From Candidatus Woesearchaeota archaeon UBA119 (GTDB lineage: Archaea; Nanobdellota; Nanobdellia; Woesearchaeales; UBA119): DNA of 18,993 bases. The notes below the pieces were generated by a model that was not told the origin of the DNA, made no database searches, and saw only the letters and a list, made by a program, of their open reading frames with translations. Shown here piece by piece: positions 1 through 6,874 of this stretch. The stretch spans positions 1 to 18,993 of the forward strand of contig DAWM01000069.1 in assembly GCA_002505945.1 (NCBI GenBank), given 5' to 3'. Position 1 is the stretch's first letter; every line of letters begins with the position of its first letter. A program made the translations under genes and the position numbers.

Positions 1-2855
1 TGACCAGACAACTTACTGTAAAGCTCAGTCAACACCTCGGAATCCTTTTTATATTGGGCTGACAAAGAAGAACCCTGGGTTGAGTAGACCAATTGTTTAG
101 AGTAATTGTTATACAACAAAGGACCTTTTGATTCAAAGCCGTTGTTTGATGCTGCTGTAAATACCTCATATCCATCATCAGTAAATATATGAGATGGGAA
201 ATTAGCATCAAAGCAAAACTCGGGCTTAACATTAAACAGGAAAATCCTCTTATCTCCAGAAAGCAAATAACATGCTGATTGAACACAGCTTGATAAAATA
301 GATTCTACATCATAATAGCCAGTTTCAGTCGTGTAATCAATATGATTGAAAATATTATTAGGAGAAGAGTCGCACCTTATCTTCACATTGTTGCCAAGGC
401 TGTTTTTAAGAACTGCCAGGCCAACACTCTGCCTTGGATACCAAACCCCATCATGACATAAATAATCCTCCCTGATTGAGCCTGTTAATAAACAATCTTC
501 CTCATGATGATAACAAGGGTTCAGGCCATTTTCTCTTAACTTAGATGAACAGCTGCCTTTTTCACCATTATAGCTTTCAAGATCGCCAATACAATCCGGA
601 TCATCACCATCAATTTTGCCATCGCCGTCATTGTCTATCCCATCAGCGCAAGAAAGTTCTATTTTGAATTCGCAATGGCCAATACCATCGCAATCCTTAT
701 CCTGACAATCAGTGCATTTATCTCCGCTCAAACAACCGGAAGTATCGAAAGGGGTTATTCTTCCTCCTCCACAACCCTTATTTATTTCATAATCAAAGTA
801 TTCGTCATTGTTTATTTCATCCTCGCATGAGCCTCCCCCATATTCTGTTTCTTTTTCTGGTTTCAGTTCGCATTGAGAAGTATCAACAGTACAGCTTGAA
901 GTGCACTCCAGACTTCCAGATTCATAAATAGAATAGGTTTTGTCTGTTCCTTGAACAGAAACAGGATAATCCGAACATGAGCCAGAGTCATAAGGAGTAG
1001 GAAAAACTGGACCATTTTTATCACATACCTCATACTTATCATCAATAACACCATTGCCGCATAAATCATCCTTTGTAATGCAAGAAGAAAGGTCTATACC
1101 ACAAGCAGATGAGCAATTCGCATATCCTTGAACATATTTATCATCATATTCAGAACATGAGAGATTGTTTTCATCTTTCTTCACTTCTTGACCATCTGAT
1201 AAAGTAAAACTCCACTTTCCATATATCTCTTCACACTCTTCTCCCATATCTAATTCATCATTACCGCATAGAAGCCCAGAAAGATCTTTACACTTGCCTT
1301 CTATACATACCTTTCCACTTCCACAAGAGGTTTCATCCTGAAATACCCACCACTCCACATCATCACTCTCTTGGCCATCATGACAACCAGAATCCATCCA
1401 TGCCCAGTTGTTATATCGGATTGCTGCGGTACAGCGAGGATTATAATGCCTATCTTCATCAGGCCCGAATTTAATACTGCTTACTGTGCTTAAATCCTCC
1501 AACTCGTGGGTAAAGCCAAGGTCATATTCTTTGCCGTTTTTATCTACTAAAGTAGGTAAAACAGCAAAATAGTCTTCGTCAGTGCTCCAATCACCATCAC
1601 TATCGCAATCTCCATCACGAACAAATAGAAACGCGCTTGAACCCACAAAGGCCGAATCACAATGAGCAAACACAACATCATCATACAAATCCCAGGGATA
1701 GAAGCCAAAAGCCTCTAAGAATCCATGAGCATCGCTTTCATACCCTGTTTCCTTCAACACATACTTAGAAAACCTTTTAATAAAGGAATCTGAAACAAAG
1801 TAGTCCTCAAAAGCAGTGTTCTGAGAAAAACCTAGTCCAGACTGCCTAAAATAGAAATCAGGAGAGCTTCCAATATGCCACCAATCTATATCATAACCAA
1901 CAGCTCCCGTCCCTCCTCCATCCACTGAAGTAAAATAAAAAAGTTCATCTTGGTTTGGCCAAACATCCCCCCAATCTGAGCATTTCAACTCATTGCATCT
2001 GTTCTTGGATTCAAAATCGTCGTGTAAGAGGTATTTTCCAGCAGTGCAGAAATCAGACAATCCGGGAAGCTCCGCACTCACTCCAGACTTATAAGATGTT
2101 TCAGCACAAACCAACTGACATTTTTCAGGATCGCAATACTTCAGGCTTGAAACCCCGCATATTTTGCTTGCTCCTGGATTCACCACTAAAAGCCCGTCTT
2201 TGTAATCACATTCCTCATTATAATCTAATTCATTATTACTACATGTTGTAAGAACGCACCTATGAGTATCTGTATTGCAACTATAGTCCTTTCCAGGATA
2301 AAGGTTATCACAATCCTTAGATGTCTCACATTCAAACAACTTTGAAGTAACACATACATACTTGGCATCTTTTTCATTATATTGGCAAAGAGATTTCTCA
2401 ATCCCTTCAGAAGGACAATCACCATCTTCACAGCATTCGCCAGTTGTTTCGCACTCTCCTTTCTTATCACAGTTTAAATTTTCGCTTGAGCAAGACTTAG
2501 TAAAACATTTCCAATTGCTGGTATTGCAAAGATAACTTTGCTTAACAAAATTTCCTGAACAATCGCTATCATCATTACATTCTTTATCTTCGCACTCACA
2601 AGCAGGAATTTTATGAGTAGTGCCATTAATATCTACTTCCCTAAGACTGCAATTGGCATACTCCATATTATCGCTACATTCCGTTTTGACCACCAACTGC
2701 CTATCTGGATCACTAAAGTCGGTAGTTGACCAATTACATTCGCAAGTGCCACCAACACTTAAAGAAGAAATACTTGCGAATAAGCAAAAGAAAAAAGCTA
2801 AAAGAACTATCCGCTGAAGTTTATTCGAGATTCTCAAGCGATTTTTCAAAACCAA
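1..2855 (-). CDS. Large cysteine-rich secreted protein (partial, C-terminus off the left edge)
   Basis: An uninterrupted reading frame of 951 codons runs from a TTG at 2853-2855 off the left edge; I translated it throughout and found no stop. The TTG is preceded by AAGGTGA at a 5-nt distance, and a second in-frame TTG lies two codons on. The N-terminus has a basic stretch (KNRLRISNKLQR) followed by a hydrophobic core (IVLLAFFFCLFASISS), a signal peptide. The mature chain is packed with Cys and Asp. It has two CGN-x-(4)-D-x-(3)-E-x-C units near residues 529-544 and 599-616, resembling Myxococcus-type Cys-rich repeats. An Asp-rich segment near residues 735-755 (CADGIDNDGDGKIDGDDPDC) resembles MopE-type or EF-hand-like calcium-binding repeats. 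I infer an extracellular, disulfide-bonded, probably calcium-binding protein. The specific function is unknown. Confidence 0.85.
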   Translation of the reverse strand, partial: MVLKNRLRISNKLQRIVLLAFFFCLFASISSLSVGGTCECNWSTTDFSDPDRQLVVKTECSDNMEYANCSLREVDINGTTHKIPACECEDKECNDDSDCSGNFVKQSYLCNTSNWKCFTKSCSSENLNCDKKGECETTGECCEDGDCPSEGIEKSLCQYNEKDAKYVCVTSKLFECETSKDCDNLYPGKDYSCNTDTHRCVLTTCSNNELDYNEECDYKDGLLVVNPGASKICGVSSLKYCDPEKCQLVCAETSYKSGVSAELPGLSDFCTAGKYLLHDDFESKNRCNELKCSDWGDVWPNQDELFYFTSVDGGGTGAVGYDIDWWHIGSSPDFYFRQSGLGFSQNTAFEDYFVSDSFIKRFSKYVLKETGYESDAHGFLEAFGFYPWDLYDDVVFAHCDSAFVGSSAFLFVRDGDCDSDGDWSTDEDYFAVLPTLVDKNGKEYDLGFTHELEDLSTVSSIKFGPDEDRHYNPRCTAAIRYNNWAWMDSGCHDGQESDDVEWWVFQDETSCGSGKVCIEGKCKDLSGLLCGNDELDMGEECEEIYGKWSFTLSDGQEVKKDENNLSCSEYDDKYVQGYANCSSACGIDLSSCITKDDLCGNGVIDDKYEVCDKNGPVFPTPYDSGSCSDYPVSVQGTDKTYSIYESGSLECTSSCTVDTSQCELKPEKETEYGGGSCEDEINNDEYFDYEINKGCGGGRITPFDTSGCLSGDKCTDCQDKDCDGIGHCEFKIELSCADGIDNDGDGKIDGDDPDCIGDLESYNGEKGSCSSKLRENGLNPCYHHEEDCLLTGSIREDYLCHDGVWYPRQSVGLAVLKNSLGNNVKIRCDSSPNNIFNHIDYTTETGYYDVESILSSCVQSACYLLSGDKRIFLFNVKPEFCFDANFPSHIFTDDGYEVFTAASNNGFESKGPLLYNNYSKQLVYSTQGSSLSAQYKKDSEVLTELYSKLSG

Positions 2856-2860
2856 TTAAT

Positions 2861-2867
2861 TCACCTT
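2861..2867 (-). promoter_or_regulatory. Shine-Dalgarno site of the left-edge secreted protein
   Basis: AAGGTGA on the minus strand lies 5 nt before the TTG at 2855-2853. It decides in favour of this non-ATG start, and the signal peptide follows directly. Confidence 0.6.
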
Positions 2868-2947
2868 TTTGAGAGATTGTTCAGATTCTTTAAATCGATT
2901 CTTTGACTCATTACAATGTCTATTTACCTTACTCAGGCAATAATAGA

Positions 2948-2955
2948 TATATAAA
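2948..2955 (-). promoter_or_regulatory. TATA box for the left-edge secreted protein gene
   Basis: TTTATATA on the minus strand matches the archaeal box A consensus. Using the 21-22 nt spacing seen at other promoters here, transcription would start near 2925, giving a leader of about 70 nt that contains the Shine-Dalgarno site. The 153-nt gap between 2856 and 3008 holds nothing else that I recognise. Confidence 0.55.
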
Positions 2956-3008
2956 TTTTGCCATAAACAATGGATAAATAACTTGCACCGTTATGAACAG
3001 AAAACCAG

Positions 3009-3605
3009 TTATTCAAACCCAAGCAACCCATAAAGAGCTGAAACACCTTGCTTTGCAAATCCTTGATTGGGCGAAAGTGTCTCCATAAAAGACCTTATCT
3101 CTTTCTCTCCTGCAAGCCCATAAGGAGAGGAAGCAAGGGTAAACACCACACATCCTACTCCATATTTATTGCACATATAAAGGTTCTGAACAACCCTGCC
3201 CAATAAAACAGCGGAATCCTTAGAAGAAAGAACATCCCTTAAGCACAAGCCATAAAGATTATTTCTTTTATTCATCTCCTTGCATATTATCCTGTTCATT
3301 CCTGAGCTTCTCTGCACCACAGAATCCTTCCTAGGCAGATTCTCAAACCCAAACACAATCTTTCGGCTAAAAGAACTGACAAACCGCCTAACATCCTTGA
3401 AATCCTTTAGCCTTACCAATCCAAGATCAGAGCAACCCTTGGCAAAAGGAATATGGATTATCTCAATCCCTTTTTTGTTATCATGAAGAGGTTTCTTAAT
3501 ACCAGAATCAGCCACGCAAACCTTATCCTGGCCTATCTTATTTAGCATTACAAGAAACTCTTTCTCATCCTTTTTATCCCATTTTTCAATAATATCCACA
3601 AACAT
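3009..3605 (-). CDS. rnp3: Ribonuclease P protein component 3 (p30/Rpp1 family)
   Basis: A 198-residue protein with the pattern of the Rpp30 family. This TIM-barrel-like subunit of archaeal RNase P supports 5' maturation of pre-tRNA. The diagnostic part is the second half: RSSGMNRIICKEMNKRNNLYG, then CLRDVL and a conserved Leu/Arg/Asn helix (LLGRVVQNLYMCNKYGVG), then a strand ending in TLASSPYGLAG. This matches the family order of a 'D/G-x-N-x-I-x-(8)-N' segment, an 'S/RD-L' strand and an 'R-N-x-x-L-C-x-K-Y' helix. Length is slightly below the usual 210-230 residues. It lies 22 nt downstream of the tRNA thiolase gene. A TATA-like box overlapping that gene's end sits at leaderless spacing, and no Shine-Dalgarno is visible, so it may have its own promoter. 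The identification rests on reading motifs by eye. Confidence 0.78.
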   Translation of the reverse strand: MFVDIIEKWDKKDEKEFLVMLNKIGQDKVCVADSGIKKPLHDNKKGIEIIHIPFAKGCSDLGLVRLKDFKDVRRFVSSFSRKIVFGFENLPRKDSVVQRSSGMNRIICKEMNKRNNLYGLCLRDVLSSKDSAVLLGRVVQNLYMCNKYGVGCVVFTLASSPYGLAGEKEIRSFMETLSPNQGFAKQGVSALYGLLGFE

Positions 3606-3626
3606 AAGATAAGAAAATCAAGCAGG

Positions 3627-3634
3627 TTTAAAAA
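3627..3634 (-). promoter_or_regulatory. Internal TATA-like box for rnp3, overlapping the end of the upstream gene
   Basis: TTTTTAAA on the minus strand overlaps the stop codon of the thiolase gene (TAA at 3630-3628). Exactly 21 nt separate it from the rnp3 ATG, the same spacing as at five other genes in the window, so a leaderless rnp3 mRNA is predicted. Confidence 0.45.
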
Positions 3635-4542
3635 AGTTGTTCTCCCTTCTCCCAGCTCTCCCTTATCAGACACGCCTTGCATACATTCCCAGAAGTAGGC
3701 TCTCCACACCTCCCGCATTCCTGCAAGACATCATCCTCAACCATTCCAACCAAATCCCCTTTTAAAGACAAGAAAAACTCAACAATATTCCTTTTAACGC
3801 CAGGCTCCTTCCCCTCCCTCTCATTAATCAAATCCCTCACAGGATTACGGAAAGCAAGATGAGCATTCGGGCAGCTACCAAGAGGAGCACCCAAATCGCA
3901 AACAAGGGAATAAACCATAACCTCCTTCTCCTTAACAAGATAAAAGGGCTTAATTCGCTTGGTAAACTTATCCGAATAAAGCAATCCAGGTCTAAAGCCC
4001 TGGCGAGCCAGTAACCCCAAATCCGCATTAACCAAATTCATCAATACCGATTGAGACTCATCATCCAGATTATGGCCAGTAACAAGAACATCATAATCCC
4101 TAGCAAGCTTATTAAGCAGATACCTTCTAAGAATACCGCATACAGTACAAGGATGAGTATTAAACTCCTCCAAGAATTCATCTAAGGAAAAACCAAACTC
4201 CTCCCTATAAGAAACAACCTTAAGTTCAATATTGTTCTTGTCGCAGAAATCCCTGACATTTCCAATTGTTTCTTTTCTATAGCCCTTTATACCCTCGTCC
4301 ACGCTAAGAGCCTTTGGCTTGCCCAACCCCTTTTTATCCATATATTTCATTACAACATTTAAAACAGAAGTAGAGTCCTTGCCTCCTGAAACTGCAACCG
4401 CAACCCTTGAAGACGAGATAAGCTTCTTTTCATCCATGAAATTAAAAACAAAGTCCTCAAAAGCCTGCTTGAAATGCTCACTGCAATAACCCTTCTGCTG
4501 AAAAACACCTATCGCCTTTCTTGAGCACTTGGAACACTTCAT
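3628..4542 (-). CDS. ttuA: tRNA 2-thiolation enzyme, TtuA/NcsA (Ncs6/TtcA superfamily) ATP pyrophosphatase
   Basis: This enzyme activates a tRNA uridine with ATP and replaces its C2 oxygen with sulfur. TtuA acts on m5U54 in the T loop; NcsA/Ncs6 acts on the wobble U34. From the ATG at 4542 it is 304 residues. An N-terminal zinc finger has C3, C6, C20 and H23. The PP-loop motif SGGKDS spans 52-57. CTVC is at 132-135 and C224 supplies the third ligand of the catalytic Fe-S cluster in this family. TGHNLDDE lies at 155-162. A C-terminal zinc ribbon has C276, C279, C288 and C291. The two zinc modules flanking the PP-loop core fit the TtuA/Ncs6 group rather than plain TtcA. I prefer this ATG to the TTG at 4560 because GAGGGA precedes it and family members begin immediately with the first zinc finger. 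Which uridine is modified cannot be decided here. Confidence 0.85.
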   Translation of the reverse strand: MKCSKCSRKAIGVFQQKGYCSEHFKQAFEDFVFNFMDEKKLISSSRVAVAVSGGKDSTSVLNVVMKYMDKKGLGKPKALSVDEGIKGYRKETIGNVRDFCDKNNIELKVVSYREEFGFSLDEFLEEFNTHPCTVCGILRRYLLNKLARDYDVLVTGHNLDDESQSVLMNLVNADLGLLARQGFRPGLLYSDKFTKRIKPFYLVKEKEVMVYSLVCDLGAPLGSCPNAHLAFRNPVRDLINEREGKEPGVKRNIVEFFLSLKGDLVGMVEDDVLQECGRCGEPTSGNVCKACLIRESWEKGEQLF

Positions 4543-4551
4543 CTTTCCCTC

Positions 4552-4562
4552 AAAAAACAAAA
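4552..4562 (-). terminator. T-tract downstream of the C/D box sRNA
   Basis: On the minus strand TTTTGTTTTTT follows within a few bases of the D box and terminal stem. T-rich tracts of this kind terminate archaeal transcription without a hairpin. It would end the sRNA just before the thiolase start, with read-through supplying the ttuA mRNA. Confidence 0.5.
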
Positions 4563-4623
4563 GGCATCAGCGGGTGTTCACATCATCATCAAATCAGCAG
4601 TTACATCCGTTCATCATCTGCCC
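4562..4623 (-). ncRNA. C/D box guide sRNA (2'-O-methylation guide)
   Basis: Read on the minus strand, all parts of an archaeal C/D box sRNA occur in order. C box AUGAUGA is at 4617-4611, a 13-nt guide at 4610-4598, D' box CUGA at 4597-4594 and a 4-nt UUUG loop follows. C' box AUGAUGA is at 4589-4583, a 12-nt guide at 4582-4571 and D box CUGA at 4570-4567. The ends can pair: GGGCA (4623-4619) with UGCCU (4566-4562), closing the C/D kink-turn. A TATA box at 4646-4653 places the predicted transcription start at 4623-4624, and a T-tract follows. These RNAs bind L7Ae, Nop5 and fibrillarin and direct methylation of the nucleotide paired five bases upstream of D or D'. Expected target matches are CAGTTACATCCGT (D' guide) and CGGGTGTTCACA (D guide). 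I could not assign the targets. Confidence 0.85.
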
Positions 4624-4645
4624 TGCTTTAGGATAAAACAGAGCT

Positions 4646-4653
4646 TTATTAAA
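4646..4653 (-). promoter_or_regulatory. TATA box driving the C/D sRNA (and probably ttuA)
   Basis: TTTAATAA on the minus strand ends 21-22 nt before 4624-4623, the first base of the sRNA stem. This is the same distance by which TATA boxes precede leaderless starts elsewhere in the window. No other good TATA box lies at that distance from ttuA, so ttuA is probably expressed by read-through from here. Confidence 0.6.
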
Positions 4654-4677
4654 CTTTTGAGCAAAAAATCAGAAAGT

Positions 4678-4685
4678 TTTATAAA
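4678..4685 (+). promoter_or_regulatory. TATA box for the 4730 secreted protein gene
   Basis: TTTATAAA (within TTTTATAAATATC) predicts a start near 4707, giving a leader of about 22 nt. This promoter is divergent from the sRNA promoter, with only about 25 bp between the two boxes. Confidence 0.6.
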
Positions 4686-4715
4686 TATCAATAAAAAAGA
4701 ATTAGTGTTAGCAAA

Positions 4716-4722
4716 AAGGTGG
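4716..4722 (+). promoter_or_regulatory. Shine-Dalgarno site of the 4730 gene
   Basis: AAGGTGG lies 7 nt before the ATG at 4730 and supports that start; the signal peptide begins at the same Met. Confidence 0.6.
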
Positions 4723-4729
4723 CTGCCTA

Positions 4730-6865
4730 ATGAAGAAAACAATTCAACCAATCTTATTCGTGTTCTTATTATCTATAATGCTTACCTCCTTCTCATATGC
4801 CCAGGCCTGTGATGGTTGGGGCGGGATAAGTGCAGGAGGAGAGATTGTATGCTGTTCCTGTGAAACTAGCGATGGGATATGCCCAGATGACTTGGCTGGC
4901 TCAACTGTCTGCTCTTACGGAGATGTTGATTGCGGGAATTGTGATTCAACTCCCCCTTCAGTCACATGGGTTCAGCCCGATAGCTCCACAGAATGGATTG
5001 ATGGCAGTTATACCTTTAAGGTTGCTGCTACAGATCCAGATGTTTCAGGAGAAATTACCAGAGGGCTTTATACAGAAGGGATGTTTTACACAAACGGCAC
5101 TTACAGAGGAAATACGACGGGAACTGACGGAAGCAATGGGGATTCAAGTTTAAATGCCTGGCTTGTTTATGATACAAATCAACTGAAAAGCGGGCTGGAT
5201 CACACCTTTCGGATGAAAATGACTGACTTGGCGGGCAACCAAGGAACCAGCCCTGATAAAACAGTGATAGTTTGCAATGATAAAGACCCACTTCCTTGTG
5301 AAAATGCCTGTGTTGAAAGCGGTTACTACTGGCTAACCAATCAATCCACCGGCAATAACGAGTTCTGCTGCGGAGATACCAATGATCCAAATGAGCCAAC
5401 TTATCGAATAAAAGATTATGATTTTGATACCTATGGATATGGTTGCTGCGATTCCTCAACTGATTGTTCGTATAAAGAGGTTTGCTATAACAATGGGGAA
5501 AGAATATCTCCCGACCCAAAATATGGGTATCTTGAATGCCAATCAGGCACTTTCATTCAATTATGCAACCATCCAAGCCATGTGGGTTATGTTAACATTT
5601 CAGGGGAGTGTTGCACTGTAAATGGAACATTTGATTCATTGAATGGCTTTGTTCCTGTTTACCAGCATGTTGATAATAACTCAATAACCCATGAATACTA
5701 CTTTGATTCCGGCTGCTTTGACGGCCTTGATACTGACTGCAGCGGTGCGGTAGAAGATTGCGAAGAATGTGGCTTTGAAGGATTAGGGCTTACTTTAGAT
5801 AATAATTATGAAGTTTCTATAGACCACACAAATATTGATTATGATGAATGGCACACCAATTATGCTGGCTTAACTTTTTTAGACTATGATTCTGGAGTTG
5901 TAGATGAAAGATGCTGTAATGATAACCAAGACAATGATGACAATGGATGTGAAGATGGAAGCTTTGCTGATGGTTATGCCGACTGGAAATGCAATAAAGA
6001 AATCAACGACGTTCCATATTCAGGAAAAAGTACCATGTTTGACCTGATTGACAACGATTGCAATGGTAATGTTGATTTTGGAAAGGTTCCTTACTCTCAA
6101 AATGGTAACTGGAGTAACCATGACCAAGATGGAGAAAGATTTGAAGAGTATCCTGAAGACAACAGTTCAAAGATAAGGCTTCATGGAACTGTAACAGATA
6201 TTAATGATAATCCAATTCCAAATGCTAAGGTAACTGCCTGGTTAAGGGATGGCTGGTATAATGGTTTAGAAAATACAGACCCCCGACTGAAGAGCATGAA
6301 TGAAGAACATAGGGATTATTTCACTACTCGCGCAGATTCTAACGGAAACTATGAAATATACATCAACGCCCACATGCCTTATACATTTGTAGCAAGCCAG
6401 CCAGAAGCTACTGAAGTGAGAACCACTTATGATTCTGCAATAAAGTCTGTTGCTGCTGATGAAGGAATAATAAGCTTTAGTCGCTTCTACTGTGAATGGA
6501 GCCCCAGTCTGTGGCCTTCAGATATGGTAAGATGCGATGGATGCAATTTAGTGGGAAGCAATAGATGCTATGCCGGCTGTATGGGAGAAGAAAAAGGCTG
6601 TGGCTTCCCTGATTGGGCAGATACCGCTGAAGAACAACAAAACCTTATAATGAGCTGCGCTGATATGCTCTCTTCTACTAGTGTATATTATAATGAAACA
6701 CATGATGTGTTATGTTGCAATGGTTCCTTGATGAGCAGACCTAAACAAGTCTCATCCCAGCCAGCCCTCAACACGACCATAACAAATGCAGTAACCCACA
6801 CTGAAACGGTTTCCTTAGAGGGAATACCTGTTAAGATGAAGATTGTTCTCTTTGAAAAAGATTAA
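4730..6865 (+). CDS. Secreted Cys-rich protein with MopE-like Asp motifs and a carboxypeptidase-regulatory-like domain
   Basis: A 711-residue exported protein. Residues 1-25 form a signal peptide (MKKT, hydrophobic core, then SYAQA). Residues about 77-183 look like an Ig-type beta sandwich (VTWVQPDSST...YTFKVAATDPD...MTDLAGNQG). Three Cys/Asp-rich segments follow near 328-345 (GLDTDCSGAVEDC), 395-410 (CCNDNQDNDDNGCEDG) and 437-451 (DLIDNDCNGNVD), resembling MopE-type metal or calcium-binding repeats. Residues about 480-570 (IRLHGTVTDINDNPIPNAKVTA...ADSNGNYEIYI) match the pattern of a carboxypeptidase regulatory-like (CarboxypepD_reg) beta sandwich. A final Cys-rich segment precedes the C-terminus. 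There is no C-terminal membrane anchor and no clear lipobox. It resembles the left-edge protein in style. The likely role is cell-surface or extracellular and structural; the true function is unknown. It ends 9 nt from the convergent PAN gene. Confidence 0.85.
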   Translation: MKKTIQPILFVFLLSIMLTSFSYAQACDGWGGISAGGEIVCCSCETSDGICPDDLAGSTVCSYGDVDCGNCDSTPPSVTWVQPDSSTEWIDGSYTFKVAATDPDVSGEITRGLYTEGMFYTNGTYRGNTTGTDGSNGDSSLNAWLVYDTNQLKSGLDHTFRMKMTDLAGNQGTSPDKTVIVCNDKDPLPCENACVESGYYWLTNQSTGNNEFCCGDTNDPNEPTYRIKDYDFDTYGYGCCDSSTDCSYKEVCYNNGERISPDPKYGYLECQSGTFIQLCNHPSHVGYVNISGECCTVNGTFDSLNGFVPVYQHVDNNSITHEYYFDSGCFDGLDTDCSGAVEDCEECGFEGLGLTLDNNYEVSIDHTNIDYDEWHTNYAGLTFLDYDSGVVDERCCNDNQDNDDNGCEDGSFADGYADWKCNKEINDVPYSGKSTMFDLIDNDCNGNVDFGKVPYSQNGNWSNHDQDGERFEEYPEDNSSKIRLHGTVTDINDNPIPNAKVTAWLRDGWYNGLENTDPRLKSMNEEHRDYFTTRADSNGNYEIYINAHMPYTFVASQPEATEVRTTYDSAIKSVAADEGIISFSRFYCEWSPSLWPSDMVRCDGCNLVGSNRCYAGCMGEEKGCGFPDWADTAEEQQNLIMSCADMLSSTSVYYNETHDVLCCNGSLMSRPKQVSSQPALNTTITNAVTHTETVSLEGIPVKMKIVLFEKD

Positions 6866-6874
6866 ATTAATAAA

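Noticed and set aside
2225..2470. Minus-strand 81-codon ORF and similar short ORFs at 29-286 and 863-1069
   Set aside because: They are out-of-frame shadows of the large Cys-rich reading frame, which is continuous through all of them.
2856..3008. A second C/D box sRNA in the gap upstream of the left-edge gene
   Set aside because: No AUGAUGA-type C box is present on either strand; only isolated CTGA and ATGA words occur.
4543..4560. TTG start six codons upstream for the tRNA thiolase
   Set aside because: It would lie in the T-tract after the sRNA, has no Shine-Dalgarno, and family members begin right at the first zinc finger.
4826..4835. Lipobox at the signal peptide end of the 4730 protein (a Cys follows SYAQA)
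   Set aside because: The residues before Cys (A-Q-A) do not fit the L-A/S-G/A-C pattern, so ordinary signal-peptidase cleavage is more likely.
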